Of a DNA stretch of 34,701 bases, positions 34,193 through 34,701 are shown one piece after another; the first letter of the stretch is position 1, and each line of letters opens with the position of its first letter. The position numbers were made by a program, and so were the translations under genes. This stretch comes from Bacteroidota bacterium (GTDB lineage: Bacteria > Bacteroidota > Bacteroidia > Chitinophagales > Chitinophagaceae). Location: contig JAPLEI010000005.1 in the NCBI GenBank assembly GCA_026391195.1, forward strand, positions 13,910-48,610. The letters are read 5' to 3'. The notes below the pieces were generated by a model. It made no database searches and was not told the origin of the DNA. It saw only the letters and a list, made by a program, of their open reading frames with translations.

Positions 34193-34701
34193 AACTAAAA
34201 GAAAAACTCCAAGCAAGTAGTATTACCCATGGTATATGGAGAATACTGCCATCTCCCTATCTTTCAGAGATTATTGGATTGGCAGGTTTTGATTTTCAAA
34301 TACTCGATTGTGAACATGGAGTATATGATTATGATACTTTGTATAAAGATATTCTGGCCTGCGAATTACATAATTGCAGTCCCGTAATACGTGTAAGTGG
34401 AATTAATAAAGTGGAAGTGCAGCGATGCCTCGATCTTGGTGCTCATGGAATTGTTTTTCCACAACTCAAAAATTTTGCAGATTTTCAAGGGGCAATAGAG
34501 CAAATGCAATATGCCCCTTCAGGAAATCGCGGCTATAATCCTTTTGTAAGGGCGAATGGTTTTGGAGATAAGACCATTTCAACCAATCGCATAGAACCCT
34601 GCTGTATAGGAATAATAGAAACCCTAACAGCCGTTGAGGAAATTGAAAAGATATTGGGATTGAATGAGTTGACTATGATTTATATAGGGGTTTATGATTT
34701 G
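34189..34701 (+). CDS. HpcH/HpaI family aldolase, 3'-truncated by the window end
   Basis: The reading frame opens with ATG at 34189, overlapping the preceding stop (ATGA), and runs off the right edge after 171 residues. The class II pyruvate-aldolase pattern is clear: FDFQILDCEHGVYDYDTL with His43, VIRVSG with Arg68, GAHGIVFPQ, YAPSGNRGYN, IIETLTAVEEI with Glu144, and IYIGVYDL with Asp170. These positions correspond well to the catalytic His45, Arg70 and metal ligands Glu149 and Asp175 of E. coli HpaI, so an active metal-dependent aldolase is likely. HpaI-type enzymes join or split pyruvate and an aldehyde. Coupling to a CDP-sugar SDR suggests a sugar-related substrate (inference). Confidence 0.87.
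   Translation, partial: MKLKEKLQASSITHGIWRILPSPYLSEIIGLAGFDFQILDCEHGVYDYDTLYKDILACELHNCSPVIRVSGINKVEVQRCLDLGAHGIVFPQLKNFADFQGAIEQMQYAPSGNRGYNPFVRANGFGDKTISTNRIEPCCIGIIETLTAVEEIEKILGLNELTMIYIGVYDL

Noticed and set aside
1-34701. CRISPR arrays, insertion sequences, toxin-antitoxin or phage-defence genes
   Set aside because: I saw no regularly spaced repeats, transposase motifs or defence-family domains on either strand. The unusual content of this window is envelope and glycan biology.

Overview
The window reads as a chromosomal segment of a Bacteroidota bacterium, most likely a member of the Chitinophagaceae or a close relative (the family assignment is inference). The evidence is a type IX secretion/gliding gene set (GldJ, PorU, PorV), a TonB-dependent receptor with a carboxypeptidase-regulatory-like N-terminus, a DUF983 protein, Bacteroidota-type promoter cores (TAnnTTTG with an upstream TTG), and weak ribosome binding sites. 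Coding density is high and no gene-free stretch exceeds 300 bases. The longest gaps are 25152-25421 and 8043-8298. I see no insertion sequence, prophage gene, CRISPR array or rRNA.

Left part (1-7050), mostly housekeeping. It holds the 3' part of a secreted GH29 alpha-L-fucosidase with a PA14 tail, a two-gene minus-strand unit (stand-alone B12-binding mutase domain plus enoyl-CoA hydratase), an aldo/keto reductase convergent with glutamyl-tRNA synthetase, then a polysaccharide deacetylase, a TatD nuclease and tRNA-Ser(GGA). An AT-rich FkbM methyltransferase follows the tRNA.

Middle part (8299-15325), envelope and redox. It holds a di-haem cytochrome c peroxidase lipoprotein, a VIT1/CCC1-type metal transporter, a large TonB-dependent receptor, and directly downstream a surface-type lipoprotein of a widespread but functionally unassigned Bacteroidota family. 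A strong terminator and a DUF983 membrane protein follow.

Core part (15443-23836). murF and gldJ lie on the minus strand, separated by a perfect 17-bp hairpin. porU and porV are divergent from gldJ, and ispF follows porV. PorU (sortase) and PorV (outer-membrane shuttle) attach type IX cargo to the cell surface, and GldJ is a lipoprotein of the gliding/secretion machinery.

Right part (23847-34701), a surface-polysaccharide locus open at the right edge. In order it encodes a UDP-sugar dehydrogenase, a heptose-type GHMP kinase, a DUF268 protein, a flippase-like ABC transporter, two family-2 glycosyltransferases, glucose-1-phosphate cytidylyltransferase, CDP-glucose 4,6-dehydratase, an extended SDR, and a truncated HpcH/HpaI-type aldolase. 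DNA from about 26.4 kb onward is visibly more AT-rich than the PorU-PorV-IspF stretch. The CDP-glucose branch ending in an SDR translationally coupled to a carbon-carbon aldolase is the best candidate for unusual chemistry: it suggests a branched or chain-extended deoxy sugar rather than the ordinary RfbH-made 3,6-dideoxyhexose.

A recurring small-scale signal is the string TATCTTTG-N4-ATG at three separate genes (gltX, the deacetylase gene and the DUF983 gene), which predicts leaderless or nearly leaderless transcripts.
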